Shown in pieces: positions 63,234 to 64,000 of a stretch of DNA of 64,000 bases; the stretch's first letter is position 1; each line of letters opens with the position of its first letter. A program made the position numbers and the translations under genes. Below the pieces are notes generated by a model that searched no databases, was not told the DNA's origin, and worked only from the letters and a program-made list of their open reading frames with translations. The stretch comes from Ignavibacteria bacterium (GTDB lineage Bacteria; Bacteroidota; Ignavibacteria; Kapaibacteriales; Kapaibacteriaceae): the NCBI GenBank assembly GCA_013204605.1, contig JABMNI010000063.1, positions 1-64,000 of the forward strand, in the 5' to 3' direction.

Positions 63234-63938
63234 CTAAGATTCAACAATATTTTTTTGAACAACTTCAAATTCCTGCTTATAATCCGGAACAAAATCTTTT
63301 GCGTTCATTAAGACAAGTGTGCCAGCTCGGTGTTGCTTGTTTGCCGTGTTAGCCACAAACCTCGAACTAAGTACGGTCCATGAATGTTCGGTGTGAACCT
63401 CAATTATCCTTCCGATTGCATGTAAGCACGAAACTAATTCCTGTGTCCCCGGACCCACCACTCGGTCGCCATACATTACTCCATTTGCCAGCTTTTCAAC
63501 CTCAACTAGTGCAACTTCGGTAAGGGGCTTTCCCAGTGCGTCGAAATACTGGATGTACGTAAGGTTTCTGTGCGATGGTATGGTGGCAACAATCCTATGA
63601 TTAGAAAACTCGTCCACCACAGCTTGATCCGCCAGACTCTGCAATGTTGAAATCGGAACCAGCGGAATAGCAGTTTCCAAATCCAGGCCGTAACAAAGCC
63701 CCTTTGCAAAAGATGCGCCTATGCGTAAACCTGTGAATGATCCTGGTCCGGCTGATATCGCAATTGCGTCGATTTCGGAGATGGAAAGTTTGGCGTGTTT
63801 CAGACACTCAATTGCGCAGTCTGCTAATTGTGCATCCTGCTGATGCGGTTCGTAAATCTCAATGGTCGAACAAAGATCACCATTCGAAATAGTAACTCCA
63901 CAAGTTGATCCGGAAGTTTCGACTGCTAATATTTTCAT
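63234..63938 (-). CDS. tsaB: tRNA threonylcarbamoyladenosine synthesis protein TsaB
   Basis: Protein of 234 residues, ASKHA fold, the dimerisation partner of TsaD in making t6A37 of ANN-decoding tRNAs. The start MKILAVETSGSTCGV and GPGSFTGLRIGASFAKGL are diagnostic of TsaB. It lacks the metal-binding histidines of TsaD. Its ATG overlaps the stop of an upstream gene (ATGA at 63935-63938), so it sits in an operon that extends beyond the window. Confidence 0.95.
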   Translation of the reverse strand: MKILAVETSGSTCGVTISNGDLCSTIEIYEPHQQDAQLADCAIECLKHAKLSISEIDAIAISAGPGSFTGLRIGASFAKGLCYGLDLETAIPLVPISTLQSLADQAVVDEFSNHRIVATIPSHRNLTYIQYFDALGKPLTEVALVEVEKLANGVMYGDRVVGPGTQELVSCLHAIGRIIEVHTEHSWTVLSSRFVANTANKQHRAGTLVLMNAKDFVPDYKQEFEVVQKNIVES

Positions 63939-64000
63939 AACTTTTCTTCCGTTGGCTCGGGAACGTTATTTGTAACAGCATCTGAAAAGCCTTGAAGGAT
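63935..64000 (-). CDS. C-terminal tail of an upstream gene, partial
   Basis: Reading the minus strand from base 64000 gives 21 sense codons ending in TGA at 63937-63935, ending EPTEEKL. This stop overlaps the tsaB start as ATGA, the same coupling seen throughout the window. The fragment is too short to identify. Confidence 0.5.
   Translation of the reverse strand: MLQGFSDAVTNNVPEPTEEKL

Larger units (their letters stand above)
1113..63704. repeat. Dispersed octamer ARGGGGCT (57 copies including near-forms)
   Basis: Cores AGGGGCT or AGGGGGCT, nearly always as AAGGGGCT or AGGGGGCT. Plus-strand copies start at 2081, 3420, 3954, 5865, 7589, 9862, 12180, 14694, 14960, 16453, 18413, 21416, 22851, 26312, 27076, 30004, 32501, 34228, 37061, 38008, 42486, 48178, 49095, 52452, 53205, 54692, 57939, 58688, 61744, 63523. 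Minus-strand copies (AGCCCCT or AGCCCCCT) start at 1113, 2449, 3348, 4162, 8402, 10436, 12397, 13833, 17853, 18301, 18813, 22394, 27117, 30254, 33017, 38056, 42372, 44054, 44761, 46091, 48833, 51787, 53824, 57896, 60812, 62134, 63697. Most lie inside genes, in every frame and on either strand relative to the gene. Counts are by hand; small errors are possible. Confidence 0.85.

Noticed and set aside
1113-63704. ARGGGGCT as a KOPS- or Chi-like polar element
   Set aside because: Such elements are strongly skewed to one replication strand. Here orientation is balanced (30/27) and alternates.
1-64000. CRISPR arrays, insertion sequences, prophage, integrase
   Set aside because: No regularly spaced repeats, transposase or integrase reading frames were found. 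The tail-fibre-like proteins stand alone with signal peptides and no phage structural genes.

Overview
The window is gene-dense chromosomal DNA (about 47 protein genes, one partial tRNA, no gene-free stretch above about 150 bases) from a free-living Gram-negative bacterium of the Bacteroidota/Chlorobi-Ignavibacteria (FCB) superphylum. The best guess is a Kapabacteria-like lineage, but this is inference: no rRNA is present. The FCB assignment rests on secreted proteins ending in type-A type IX secretion (T9SS) sorting domains, a TonB-dependent receptor paired with a DUF4249-like lipoprotein, LptD, 'choice-of-anchor D' surface proteins and tail-fibre-like secreted proteins. GTG and TTG starts are common. 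Some genes have clear Shine-Dalgarno sequences (AAGGAG before 33660, GGGAGG before 48947, GGAGG before 55303), and many are joined by ATGA-type overlaps.

Layout. 1-4.7 kb (minus): a tRNA-Ala fragment, an ABC exporter, an SDR with a hexanucleotide repeat in its leader, and a secreted subtilase. 4.7-8.4 kb (plus): YgfZ, a pteridine-reductase-like SDR and a TPR/TlpA-type thioredoxin. 8.4-11.4 kb (minus): ferredoxin, amidohydrolase and an ATP-grasp-like protein in overlapping order. 11.5-17.8 kb (plus): TonB receptor plus lipoprotein, then two tandem paralogous secreted beta-propeller-like proteins. 17.9-22.6 kb (minus): an ATGA-linked operon of TrmH-type methyltransferase, class V aminotransferase, an RdgB/carboxymuconolactone-decarboxylase fusion and DacB. 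Then thymidine phosphorylase (plus). 24-29.7 kb (minus): thioredoxin, leucyl aminopeptidase, penicillin-acylase-family enzyme and an epimerase. 29.8-37.8 kb (minus): two giant surface proteins. 37.9-48.9 kb (minus): a long envelope/housekeeping run from a LolB-like protein and LptD through GlmS, MeaB, an M24 peptidase, a TPR protein and an M3 peptidase. 48.9-54.5 kb (plus): PTPS/QueD, FolE, RNase HII, a sodium symporter, PgsA, FtsY and two small membrane proteins. 54.5-60.2 kb (plus): four tail-fibre-like or glycine-rich secreted proteins. 60.3-64 kb (minus): a cytochrome c/FG-GAP protein, PurB, TsaB and the tail of another gene.

The most unusual signal is not a gene. The octamer ARGGGGCT (AAGGGGCT or AGGGGGCT) and two near-forms occur 57 times by hand count, about once per 1.1 kb. 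They are split almost evenly between strands (30 plus, 27 minus), lie in all reading frames and often have a T-rich tract just upstream. Copies tend to alternate in orientation: 40 of 56 neighbouring pairs switch strand, and 11 of the 12 pairs closer than 300 bp are inverted. Density and strand balance resemble DNA-uptake sequences of naturally competent bacteria, but no such role is demonstrated here and no competence gene lies in the window.

A second theme is pterin metabolism: a eukaryote-like PTPS and GTP cyclohydrolase I overlap as one operon, and an SDR with the pteridine-reductase TGX3RXG motif sits next to folate-binding YgfZ.
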